Assembly: GCF_030317035.1 (NCBI RefSeq) | Contig: NZ_JASZYK010000007.1 | Span: forward strand, 62,001-126,000 | Reading direction: 5' to 3' | Source of the DNA: Variovorax sp. J22G73 | Lineage (GTDB): Bacteria > Pseudomonadota > Gammaproteobacteria > Burkholderiales > Burkholderiaceae_C | DNA: 64,000 bases | In this document: piece after piece, positions 57,914 through 64,000 of the stretch | Layout of the letters: every line of letters begins with the position of its first letter | How positions within the stretch are numbered: the stretch's first letter is position 1 | Position numbers and translations under genes: made by a program | Notes under the pieces: model-generated | Told to the model about the DNA's origin: nothing | The model's input: the letters and a program-made list of their open reading frames with translations, nothing else | The model's database searches: none

Positions 57914-58879
57914 ATGAACCAAGTTGCACGAACCATCGACAACGCCATCCAGGGCAGCGTGCTCGACACCATCGGCGACACGCCGCTGCTCGCGCTGCGC
58001 CATGTCGTTCCCGCCAACGGCGCGCGCGTCTTGCTGAAGCTGGAAAGCCGCAACCCGACCGGCAGCATGAAGGACCGCATCGCGCTCGCCATGATCGAGG
58101 CGCCGCGCGCCGACGGGCGGCTGCAGCCGGGCGGCGCGGTCGTCGAGTACACGGGCGGCAGCACCGGCGTGTCGCTGGCGCTGGTGTGCGCGGTGCTGAA
58201 GCATCCGTTGCACCTCGTGTCCTCCGACGCCTTCTCGAAGGAAAAGCTCGACCACATGCGCCTGCTGGGCGCGCAGCTGACGCTGGTGCCCAGCGACAAC
58301 GGCAAGCAGACCGAGCGGCTGACCCGCGACATGATCAGCGAGGCGCATCGCATCGCGCAGCGCACGGGCGCCTACATCACCGCGCAGATGGAAAACCCCG
58401 ACCAGCTGCACGCCTACACGCGCATGGCCGGCGAAATATGGGAGCAGACGGGCGGGCGCATCGACGGCTTCGTGCAGAGCGTAGGCACGGCCGCTTCGCT
58501 GCGCGGCATTTCGCAGACGCTGCGCGAGCGCGACGCGCGCATTCGCGTGGTGGCGGTGGAGCCGGCCGAGTCGGCGGTGCTGTCGGGCGAGCCCTCGGGC
58601 GCGCACAAGATCGACGGCGTGGGCGCGGGCTACGTGGTGCCGCTGTGGCACGACCGCATCGCCGACGACATCGAGCGCGTGTCCACCGACGAGGCGAAGG
58701 CCATGGCCTTTCGCCTGGCGGCGGAGGAAGGCCTGTTCTGCGGCACCTCGACCGGCGCGAACGTGACGGCCGCCCTGCGGCTGGCCGAGCGCCTCGGGCC
58801 CGATGCCACGGTCGTGACGATCATGTGCGACACCGGCATGAAGTACCTGAAGGCGTTCTCGCAGAACCTGGATCAATGA
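57914..58879 (+). CDS. Cysteine synthase-family PLP enzyme
   Basis: 321 residues. PLP lysine Lys53 in NPTGSMKDRIA, the phosphate-binding and substrate loop EYTGGSTGVSLALVCAVLKH, and the second PLP loop (QSVGTAASLRGISQ, replacing the usual GTGGT). GGAG precedes ATG 57914 by 8 nt. The changes in the usual cysteine synthase loops suggest another beta-replacement or ammonia-lyase reaction rather than plain CysK. It follows the MAPEG gene. Confidence 0.88.
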   Translation: MNQVARTIDNAIQGSVLDTIGDTPLLALRHVVPANGARVLLKLESRNPTGSMKDRIALAMIEAPRADGRLQPGGAVVEYTGGSTGVSLALVCAVLKHPLHLVSSDAFSKEKLDHMRLLGAQLTLVPSDNGKQTERLTRDMISEAHRIAQRTGAYITAQMENPDQLHAYTRMAGEIWEQTGGRIDGFVQSVGTAASLRGISQTLRERDARIRVVAVEPAESAVLSGEPSGAHKIDGVGAGYVVPLWHDRIADDIERVSTDEAKAMAFRLAAEEGLFCGTSTGANVTAALRLAERLGPDATVVTIMCDTGMKYLKAFSQNLDQ

Positions 58880-58897
58880 ACTTGGACCGCCGGGCCG

Positions 58898-59959
58898 TCA
58901 GGCCGCCACCGGGTCCGCGAAATCGATCAGCACCTTCATCGCCTTCTGCCGGTCGCTCGCCAGCTCGAAGGCGGCGCGTGCCTGCAGCATCGGGAAGGTG
59001 TGCGTCACCACCGGCGACAAATCGACGCGCCCCTCGTTGATGAGCTTGACCGCCAGCGCGAACTCCGCATGGAAGCGGAACGAGCCGCAGATGCTGAGCT
59101 CCTTGGCCACCACCATGTTCTGCGGAATGCTCACGTCGCCGCCCAGGCCCAGCTGCACGACCACGCCGCGCGGGCGCATCACCTCCAGCCCGTCGCGCAG
59201 CGCGCGCTCGTTGCCGGAGCATTCGAGCATCACGTCGAAGGTGCCCTTGTCGGGCGAGTAGCGCGACACCCACGCCTTGTCTTTCGCGACGTTGATGACC
59301 TGGTCGGCGCCCATGGCGCGCGCAATGGCCAGCGGCTCGTCGACCACGTCGGTGGCGGTGATCTCGGCGGCGCCATGTGCGCGCGCCGCCGCAATGGCCA
59401 GCACGCCGATGGGCCCGCAGCCCGACACCAGCACGCGCTTGCCCAGCAGCGGGCCGGCGCGCGACACGCCGTGCAGGCCCACCGAAAACGGCTCGGCCAG
59501 CGCGGCCAGGCGCAGCGGCACGTGCTCGGCCACCTTCACGCATTGCGTGGCCTCGCACAGCAGCATGTTGCGAAACGCGCCCTGCACGTGCGGCGTGCGC
59601 ATGGCGCTGCCGTAGAAGCGCATGTCCAGGCACTGGTTGGGCAGGCCTTCGAGGCAGAACTTGCAGGCACCGCACGGGCGGCTGGGGTTGATGGCCACCT
59701 TGTCGCCGATGCGCACGTTCTGCACGCCCGGCGCCACCGCCACCACGGTGCCGGCCACCTCGTGGCCCAGCACCATCGGCTCCTTGATGCGCACGGTGCC
59801 GAAGCCGCCGTTGTGAAAGTAGTGCAGGTCGGAGCCGCAGATGCCGCCCATGCCGACCTTCACCAGCACCTGGCCGGGACCGATCTCGCCGGCGTCCTGT
59901 TCGTCCAGGCGCAGGTCGTCGGGCGCGTGGATCACGAGGCACATGCAACGCAAACGCAT
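58898..59959 (-). CDS. idnD: L-idonate 5-dehydrogenase
   Basis: 353 residues, zinc-dependent medium-chain dehydrogenase that turns L-idonate into 5-ketogluconate. Catalytic zinc ligands Cys41 (GGICGSDLHYFHNGGFGTVR) and His in LGHEVAG; structural zinc cluster PCGACKFCLEGLPNQC; NAD fold VLVSGCGPIGVLAIAAARAH. The HYFHNGGFGTVRIKEPMVLG block is close to IdnD. The start is ATG 59959 or 59944. It follows the 2-ketogluconate reductase gene and a hexamer repeat that lies in its leader. Confidence 0.92.
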   Translation of the reverse strand: MRLRCMCLVIHAPDDLRLDEQDAGEIGPGQVLVKVGMGGICGSDLHYFHNGGFGTVRIKEPMVLGHEVAGTVVAVAPGVQNVRIGDKVAINPSRPCGACKFCLEGLPNQCLDMRFYGSAMRTPHVQGAFRNMLLCEATQCVKVAEHVPLRLAALAEPFSVGLHGVSRAGPLLGKRVLVSGCGPIGVLAIAAARAHGAAEITATDVVDEPLAIARAMGADQVINVAKDKAWVSRYSPDKGTFDVMLECSGNERALRDGLEVMRPRGVVVQLGLGGDVSIPQNMVVAKELSICGSFRFHAEFALAVKLINEGRVDLSPVVTHTFPMLQARAAFELASDRQKAMKVLIDFADPVAA

Positions 59960-59974
59960 GATGTTTCTTCTTTC

Positions 59975-60022
59975 AGTTCGGGTTCGGGTTCGGGTTCGGG
60001 TTCGGATTCAAGTTCGTGTTCG
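59975..60022. repeat. Hexanucleotide tandem repeat between the reductase stop and idnD start
   Basis: Eight hexamers of the GGTTCG type, four of them exact (59981-60004), the rest one to three bases off. It begins 16 bp upstream of the idnD start and ends two bases before the stop of the preceding gene, so it fills the intercistronic space. Slippage here would change spacing without touching codons. Confidence 0.85.
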
Positions 60023-60024
60023 GC

Positions 60025-60978
60025 TCAGGCCACGGGCGTGACCAGCGGCTGCCCCGCGAAGTGGGCCTCCAGGTTGCGGCGCACCAGCTCGCCCATGGCA
60101 CGCCGCGTCTGCTCGGTGCCGCTGCCCTGGTGCGGGGTGAGCACCACGTTGTCGAGCGCGACAAAGCGCGAGTCGATGCGCGGCTCGTTCAGGAACACGT
60201 CGAGCGCCGCGCCGGCGATGCTCCTCTGCTCCAGCGCCTGCAGCAGCGCGCCTTCGTCGACGGTGGTGCCGCGCGACACGTTCACCAGCCAGCCCCTGGG
60301 GCCCAGCGCCTTCAGCACCTGCGCGCCGACGATGCCGCGCGTGGCGTCGCCGCCCGGCAGGATGACGATGAGCACGTCGCACCAGTCGGCCATGGCCTCC
60401 AGGCTGACGAAGTGGCGGTGCGGGCTGTCTGCCTTGGGGCTGCGGCTGAAGTAGCCCAGCTCCACGTCGAAGCCCGAGAGCCGCCGCGCGATGGTGCCGC
60501 CGATGCGCCCGAAGCCCGCGATGCCCACGCGCTGGCCGAACACGCGCGTGGCCAGCGGCACGCCGCCCTCGGCCCAGGCGCCGCTGCGCACGAAGGCATC
60601 GCCCGCCGGAATGCGCCGCTGCAGCGCCAGCGTGAGGCCCACGGCCAGGTCGGCCACGTCGCCGTTGAGCACGTCGGGCGTGTTGCTCACGCGAATGCCG
60701 CGCGCGCGGCAGGCAGCCAGGTCGATGGCGTCGGTGCCCACGCCGTAGCAGGCGACGAGCTCCAGCTTCGGCAGCGCCGCGATCAGCTCGGCGCTGGCGC
60801 CCAGCTCGCCGCGCGTGGCAATGGCGCGGATGCTGCCGGCGTGCTCGGCGATGAAGGCGGCGCGGTCGGACGCCTCCCAGAGCCGGTGCAGCGTGTAGGC
60901 GGACTGCATCGGCGTCATGTCCCATTCCGGGTAGGTGCCGGTCATGAGCACGTGCGGGGCGTTGGCATTGGCGGTCAA
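60025..60978 (-). CDS. 2-hydroxyacid dehydrogenase, probable 2-ketogluconate reductase
   Basis: 317 residues. NAD(P) fold VGIAGFGRIGGTIARRLSGF; catalytic Arg in NVSRGTTVDEGALLQALEQR, Glu in DVFLNEPRI, His in VLTPHQGSGTEQTRRAMGEL. It resembles GhrB/TkrA-type enzymes that reduce 2-ketogluconate to gluconate. TTG 60978 has GGAG 8 nt upstream and gives the best start; the frame continues to 61026, but that part overlaps the operator side. An operator-like site at 61027-61042 lies 49 bp upstream. First gene of a two-gene leftward unit with idnD. Confidence 0.88.
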   Translation of the reverse strand: MTANANAPHVLMTGTYPEWDMTPMQSAYTLHRLWEASDRAAFIAEHAGSIRAIATRGELGASAELIAALPKLELVACYGVGTDAIDLAACRARGIRVSNTPDVLNGDVADLAVGLTLALQRRIPAGDAFVRSGAWAEGGVPLATRVFGQRVGIAGFGRIGGTIARRLSGFDVELGYFSRSPKADSPHRHFVSLEAMADWCDVLIVILPGGDATRGIVGAQVLKALGPRGWLVNVSRGTTVDEGALLQALEQRSIAGAALDVFLNEPRIDSRFVALDNVVLTPHQGSGTEQTRRAMGELVRRNLEAHFAGQPLVTPVA

Positions 60979-61026
60979 GCGGGTGTCTCCTGGGGAAGCA
61001 AAACGGGAAATGGGCACCGGGCCCAA

Positions 61027-61042
61027 AAGATACCGGTAACTT
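61027..61042. promoter_or_regulatory. GntR/LacI-type operator A
   Basis: AAGATACCGGTAACTT, a 16-bp palindrome with one mismatched pair, centred on CCGG. With the preceding A it is part of a 17-bp string repeated exactly 70 bp to the right. Close to the start of the 2-ketogluconate reductase gene. Confidence 0.75.
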
Positions 61043-61096
61043 TAACTGAGCGTCGACAAGAACGCCATCACAGGTTTCACCGGTTGACGCCACACA

Positions 61097-61112
61097 AAGA
61101 TACCGGTAACTT
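61097..61112. promoter_or_regulatory. GntR/LacI-type operator B
   Basis: Identical to operator A over 17 bp (61096-61112), 81 bp upstream of the SDR start. The 70-bp spacing places both sites on the same face of the helix, suited to cooperative binding or a small loop. Confidence 0.75.
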
Positions 61113-61192
61113 ACGCCGCCACCCGCTGACGTTTCCATCCAGCAGCGTCACCAGCGTCACGCCGCGCCAACCTTCGCCCAGGAGCTTCCGCC

Positions 61193-61954
61193 TTGAAACT
61201 GTTCGATCTTTCCGGGCGCACCGCCCTCGTCACCGGCTCCAGCAAGGGCATCGGCTTCGCGCTGGCCGAGGCGCTGGGCAACGCGGGCGCCCGCGTGGTG
61301 CTCAACGCACGCGACACCGCCTCGCTGAACGCCGCGCGCGACGCGCTGCGCGCCAAGGGCATCGCGGTCGAGGCCGCGGCCTTCGACGTGACCGACGCCG
61401 CCGCGGTGGAAGCCGGCGTGGCCGCCATCGAGTCCGGCGTGGGCGCCATCGACATCCTGGTGAACAACGCCGGCATGCAACACCGCGGGCCGTTCGCCGA
61501 GTTCCCCATCGACGCGTGGCACAAGATCACCACCACCAACATCGACAGCGTGTTCCTGGTCGGGCGCTTCGTGGCGCAACGCATGATCGAGCGCAAGCGC
61601 GGCAAGATCATCAATGTGTGCTCGGTGCAGAGCGAGCTGGGCCGCCCGGGCATCGCGCCCTACGCCGCCACCAAGGGCGCGGTGAAGATGCTCACCAAAG
61701 GCATGGCGATCGACCTGGGCAAGTACGGCATCCAGGTCAACGGCCTGGGCCCGGGCTACTTCAAGACCGAGCTCACGCAGGCACTTGTGGCCGACGAGGC
61801 CTTCACGGGCTGGCTGTCGGGCCGCACGCCGGCCGGGCGCTGGGGCGACGTGGAAGAGCTGGGCGGCGCGGCCATCTTCCTGGCCTCGGACGCCTCCAGC
61901 TTCGTGAACGGGCACATCCTGTACGTGGACGGCGGCATCACGGCGAGCCTCTGA
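61193..61954 (+). CDS. idnO: SDR oxidoreductase, probable gluconate 5-dehydrogenase
   Basis: 253 residues. Cofactor motif TGSSKGIG at 14-21, NNAG in ILVNNAGMQHRGPF, Ser and Tyr-x-x-x-Lys in NVCSVQSELGRPGIAPYAAT followed by K. The NNAGMQHRGPFAEFPIDAW block resembles Ga5DH/IdnO, which converts 5-ketogluconate to gluconate. The start is TTG 61193 with AGGAG 8 nt upstream. It precedes gluconokinase by 46 bp and is divergent from the 2-ketogluconate reductase across operators A and B. Confidence 0.9.
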   Translation: MKLFDLSGRTALVTGSSKGIGFALAEALGNAGARVVLNARDTASLNAARDALRAKGIAVEAAAFDVTDAAAVEAGVAAIESGVGAIDILVNNAGMQHRGPFAEFPIDAWHKITTTNIDSVFLVGRFVAQRMIERKRGKIINVCSVQSELGRPGIAPYAATKGAVKMLTKGMAIDLGKYGIQVNGLGPGYFKTELTQALVADEAFTGWLSGRTPAGRWGDVEELGGAAIFLASDASSFVNGHILYVDGGITASL

Positions 61955-62000
61955 CCGCCACCACCACAACCACCACCGCCACCGCCATGGACCTGTCGCA

Positions 62001-62558
62001 ATGCCACGACCGCGCCTGAGCGTGGTGGTCATGGGCGTGTCGGGCACCGGCAAGAGCAGCGTGGCCGCCGGCCTGGCGCAGCTGCTGGGCGTGCCCTGGA
62101 TCGACGGCGACGACCTGCACACGCCCGAGGCCGTGGCGCGCATGCGCGCCGGCCAGCCGCTGGCGGATGCGGACCGCTGGCCCTGGCTGGACCGCATCGG
62201 CGCCTGCCTGGTCGACGCCACAGCCGCGCCGCATGGTGTGGTGGTGGCCTGCTCGGCGCTGCGGCGCGCCTACCGCGACCGGCTGCGCGCCGCGTCGCCC
62301 GACCCGCGGTGCCTGCAGTTCGTGTTTCTCGACGGCCCGCCCGCGCTCATCCGCCAGCGCATGACGCAACGCAGCGGCCACTACATGCCGCCCGCGCTGC
62401 TCGAAAGCCAGCTGCAAACCCTGGAAGCACCCGACGCGAGCGAAGCCGACGTGCTGCATGCCCGCATCGACACGCCGGTCGCGCGGATCGTGGCGGAGGT
62501 GGGCGCGCAGCTGCTGCAACGCACGGCAAGCGACCCCGCGACCAAAGTTTCGGCATGA
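62001..62558 (+). CDS. gntK: Gluconokinase
   Basis: 185 residues. P-loop GVSGTGKSS at 12-20; substrate segment WIDGDDLHTPEAVARMRAGQ, PLADADRWPWLDRIGACLVD; ACSALRRAYRDRLRAASPDP and QRSGHYMPPALLESQLQTLE are hallmarks of the thermoresistant gluconokinase family. It makes 6-phosphogluconate for the Entner-Doudoroff or pentose phosphate route. ATG 62001, in the same unit as the SDR gene. Confidence 0.95.
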   Translation: MPRPRLSVVVMGVSGTGKSSVAAGLAQLLGVPWIDGDDLHTPEAVARMRAGQPLADADRWPWLDRIGACLVDATAAPHGVVVACSALRRAYRDRLRAASPDPRCLQFVFLDGPPALIRQRMTQRSGHYMPPALLESQLQTLEAPDASEADVLHARIDTPVARIVAEVGAQLLQRTASDPATKVSA

Positions 62559-62602
62559 CCGCAGGTTCCCGCATGAAGATTTCCAACACGAAAGACACAC
62601 CC

Positions 62603-62944
62603 ATGTTCATCCGCTGCGCGTTCTTCAAGGGCCAGGTCAAGGCCGGCATGCATGAGGCCTTCGAGCGCCATGTGCACGACAAGCTGGTGCCGCTGTGGAC
62701 GCGCTTTCCGGGCGCGCTCGAAGTGCGCGTGCTGCGCCAGTTCGAAAGCGACGTGAGCGACCCCGAGCTGGCGATGGTGCTGTCGATTCGCTATGCGAGC
62801 CGCGAGGACATTGCCACCGCGCTCGACTCGCCCGTGCGCTACGAGAGCCGCGAGGTGTCGAAGAAGCTCTTCGAGATGTTCGACGGCACCGTCTTCCACA
62901 CGGTGTTCAGCGCCGAGGAGTTCGCGCTCGCGGCTCAGGCTTAG
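62603..62944 (+). CDS. Small hypothetical protein, possible ferredoxin-like barrel
   Basis: 113 residues, MFIRCAFFKGQVKAGMHEAF followed by HVHDKLVPLWTRFPGALEVR and VLSIRYASREDIATALDSPV. The alternating strand/helix pattern resembles dimeric alpha/beta barrel (EthD/Dabb-like) proteins, but I do not recognise the family. In-frame ATGs at 62555 (overlapping the gntK stop as ATGA) and 62573 are alternative starts. It is the last gene of the gluconate unit, so a link to sugar-acid use is possible. Its 3' end overlaps the convergent GH15 gene by 38 bp. Confidence 0.75.
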   Translation: MFIRCAFFKGQVKAGMHEAFERHVHDKLVPLWTRFPGALEVRVLRQFESDVSDPELAMVLSIRYASREDIATALDSPVRYESREVSKKLFEMFDGTVFHTVFSAEEFALAAQA

Positions 62945-64000
62945 GCATAGGCTTCACCGGCTTCTTTTCGGAGGCCTTGCCATCCAGGTCCGCCAGCTCC
63001 CACACGCCCCCCGCCGCGGACTCCAGCGCGTGCGCGCTGTTCACCAGCCCGATGTGCGAAAACGCCTGCGGAAAATTGCCCAGCTGCCGCTTGCCGACCG
63101 GGTCGTATTCCTCCGCGAACAGCCCCAGGTCGTTGCCCAGCGCCAGCAGCCGCTTGAACAGCGCGCGCGCCTTGCGCAGCTTGCCCATGGCCACGTACAC
63201 GTTCGACAGCCAGAAGCTGCAGGCCAGGAAGGCGCCCTCGCCCCCCTCAAGCCCGTCCACGCCCTTCTCGGTGCGGTAGCGGTACACGAGGCCGTTGAAG
63301 ATCAGCTCCTTCTCGATGCGCGCGATGGTGCCCTGCACGCGCGGGTCGTGAATCGGCAGAAAGCCGATCAGCGGCATCCACAGCAGGGCCGCGTCCACCG
63401 TGTCGGCGCCGTAGTACTGCACGAAGGAATTGCTAGCGGCGTCGTAGCCGCGCGCGCACACCTCGGCGTGGATCTCGTCGCGCACCGCGCGCCACTGGTC
63501 GATGGGGCCTTCCAGCCCGAACTCGGTGGCGCTGGCGATCATGCGGTCGAAGGCCAGCCAGCACATCATCTTGGAGTGCACGAAGTGGCGCGGCTCGCCG
63601 CGCACCTCCCACAGGCTGCAGTCGGGCTCCTTCCACAGCACCATCAATTGCTTGGCGATGGCGCGCTCCAGCGGCCACACCTTGTCCATCTCCGACAGGC
63701 CGGCCTTGCGCCCCGCATGAAAGGCCGCGATGACCGAGCCGTACACGTCGAGCTGGCGCTGCCCGTGCGCGCCGTTGCCGATGCGCACCGGCCGGCTGCC
63801 CTCGTAGCCCGGCAGCCAGCCGAGTTCCAGTTCGGTGAGCGAGCGTTCGCCGTGCAGGCCGTACATCACCTGCAGCTCTTCGGGTGAGCCGCCGACCGCG
63901 CGCATCAGCCACCAGCGCCAGGCGCTGGCCTCTTCCACGTAGCCCGAGGCCAGCAGCGCATAGAGCGTGAGCGCGGCGTCGCGCAGCCAGCAGAAGCGGT
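62907..64000 (-). CDS. Glycoside hydrolase family 15 protein, start beyond right edge
   Basis: The frame is open from the right edge to a stop at 62907, about 364 residues of a protein usually near 600. The edge begins inside CWLRDAALTLYALLASGYVE, the GH15 (glucoamylase/trehalase-like) substrate-binding segment, followed by MYGLHGERSLTELELGWLPG, DVYGSVIAAFHAGRKAGLSE, HSKMMCWLAFDRMIASATEF and EEYDPVGKRQLGNFPQAFSH, all typical of the bacterial GH15 group that includes trehalases. The N-terminal domain is outside. The C-terminal 20 residues are a Lys/Pro/Arg tail. The 3' end overlaps the plus-strand gene at 62603-62944. Confidence 0.92.
   Translation of the reverse strand, partial: RFCWLRDAALTLYALLASGYVEEASAWRWWLMRAVGGSPEELQVMYGLHGERSLTELELGWLPGYEGSRPVRIGNGAHGQRQLDVYGSVIAAFHAGRKAGLSEMDKVWPLERAIAKQLMVLWKEPDCSLWEVRGEPRHFVHSKMMCWLAFDRMIASATEFGLEGPIDQWRAVRDEIHAEVCARGYDAASNSFVQYYGADTVDAALLWMPLIGFLPIHDPRVQGTIARIEKELIFNGLVYRYRTEKGVDGLEGGEGAFLACSFWLSNVYVAMGKLRKARALFKRLLALGNDLGLFAEEYDPVGKRQLGNFPQAFSHIGLVNSAHALESAAGGVWELADLDGKASEKKPVKPMPKPEPRARTPRR

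Noticed and set aside
59975..60022. Iterons of a replication origin
   Set aside because: Hexamers are too short, and no replication initiator gene or AT-rich unwinding region is nearby.

Overview
The window is a GC-rich, gene-dense piece of a betaproteobacterial chromosome. It is most likely from Comamonadaceae and looks like Variovorax. This rests on gene content and sequence style: a Bug-type solute receptor next to a LysR regulator, a complete urtABCDE urea transporter, an ECF sigma/anti-sigma pair, many two-component systems, TTG and GTG starts, and CCCTCTCCCC/GGGGAGAGGG intergenic palindromes. I ran no database search, so the genus is an inference. I see no rRNA, tRNA, CRISPR array, insertion sequence or prophage.

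Layout, left to right. 1-5.9 kb: the start of a cstA carbon-starvation permease (cut by the left edge), an FAD aromatic-ring hydroxylase behind an unusual hairpin leader, an NlpC/P60 lipoprotein pair, HU, and small unknown proteins. 5.9-13.6 kb: an unknown lipoprotein whose upstream region carries two tandem-repeat arrays, a Cache-domain NarL-type two-component system, an unknown membrane protein, an MFS transporter, and a DedA-rhodanese fusion. 13.8-22.0 kb: a tightly overlapped leftward operon of outer-membrane factor, adaptor, RND pump, response regulator and histidine kinase. 22.1-27.9 kb: an aldo/keto reductase, a Tat-exported PhoD phosphatase, a secreted beta-propeller/cupredoxin protein and, divergently, an ECF sigma factor with its anti-sigma factor. 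Both directions carry a GGAAT-N17-CGTC promoter. 28-35.3 kb: an MFS exporter and the urea ABC transporter operon, interrupted by REP/BIME-like elements. 35.5-39.1 kb: a MazG-like pyrophosphohydrolase, a DHA2 drug exporter beside a broken AraC regulator, and a PHB-depolymerase-type esterase. 39.2-48.3 kb: divergent ppk2 and a PiT phosphate transporter, ZntB, then a rightward housekeeping run (PHP phosphatase, DMT permease, YciO, site-2 protease, trpS, response regulator). 48.4-55.1 kb: a histidine kinase, a small membrane protein, an FAD oxidoreductase/Bug receptor pair with divergent LysR, and a second PhoD-like enzyme. 55.2-62.9 kb: a gluconate/idonate catabolism island with a LacI/GntR-type regulator, L-idonate 5-dehydrogenase, 2-ketogluconate reductase, gluconate 5-dehydrogenase and gluconokinase, plus a GlxA-type regulator, a MAPEG protein and a cysteine-synthase homologue. 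The right edge cuts a GH15 glycoside hydrolase.

The most informative signals are regulatory. (1) The ECF-sigma divergent promoter region at 26423-26514 predicts a regulon joining the sigma operon to a secreted copper-site beta-propeller protein and PhoD. (2) Two identical 17-bp sites spaced 70 bp at 61026-61112, with weaker relatives upstream of the LacI-family gene, predict the control circuit for sugar-acid catabolism. Other items worth checking are short tandem repeats inside leaders and secretion signals, a regulator pseudogene, a probable frameshift in a small gene, and hairpins that could mask a ribosome site or attenuate transcription.
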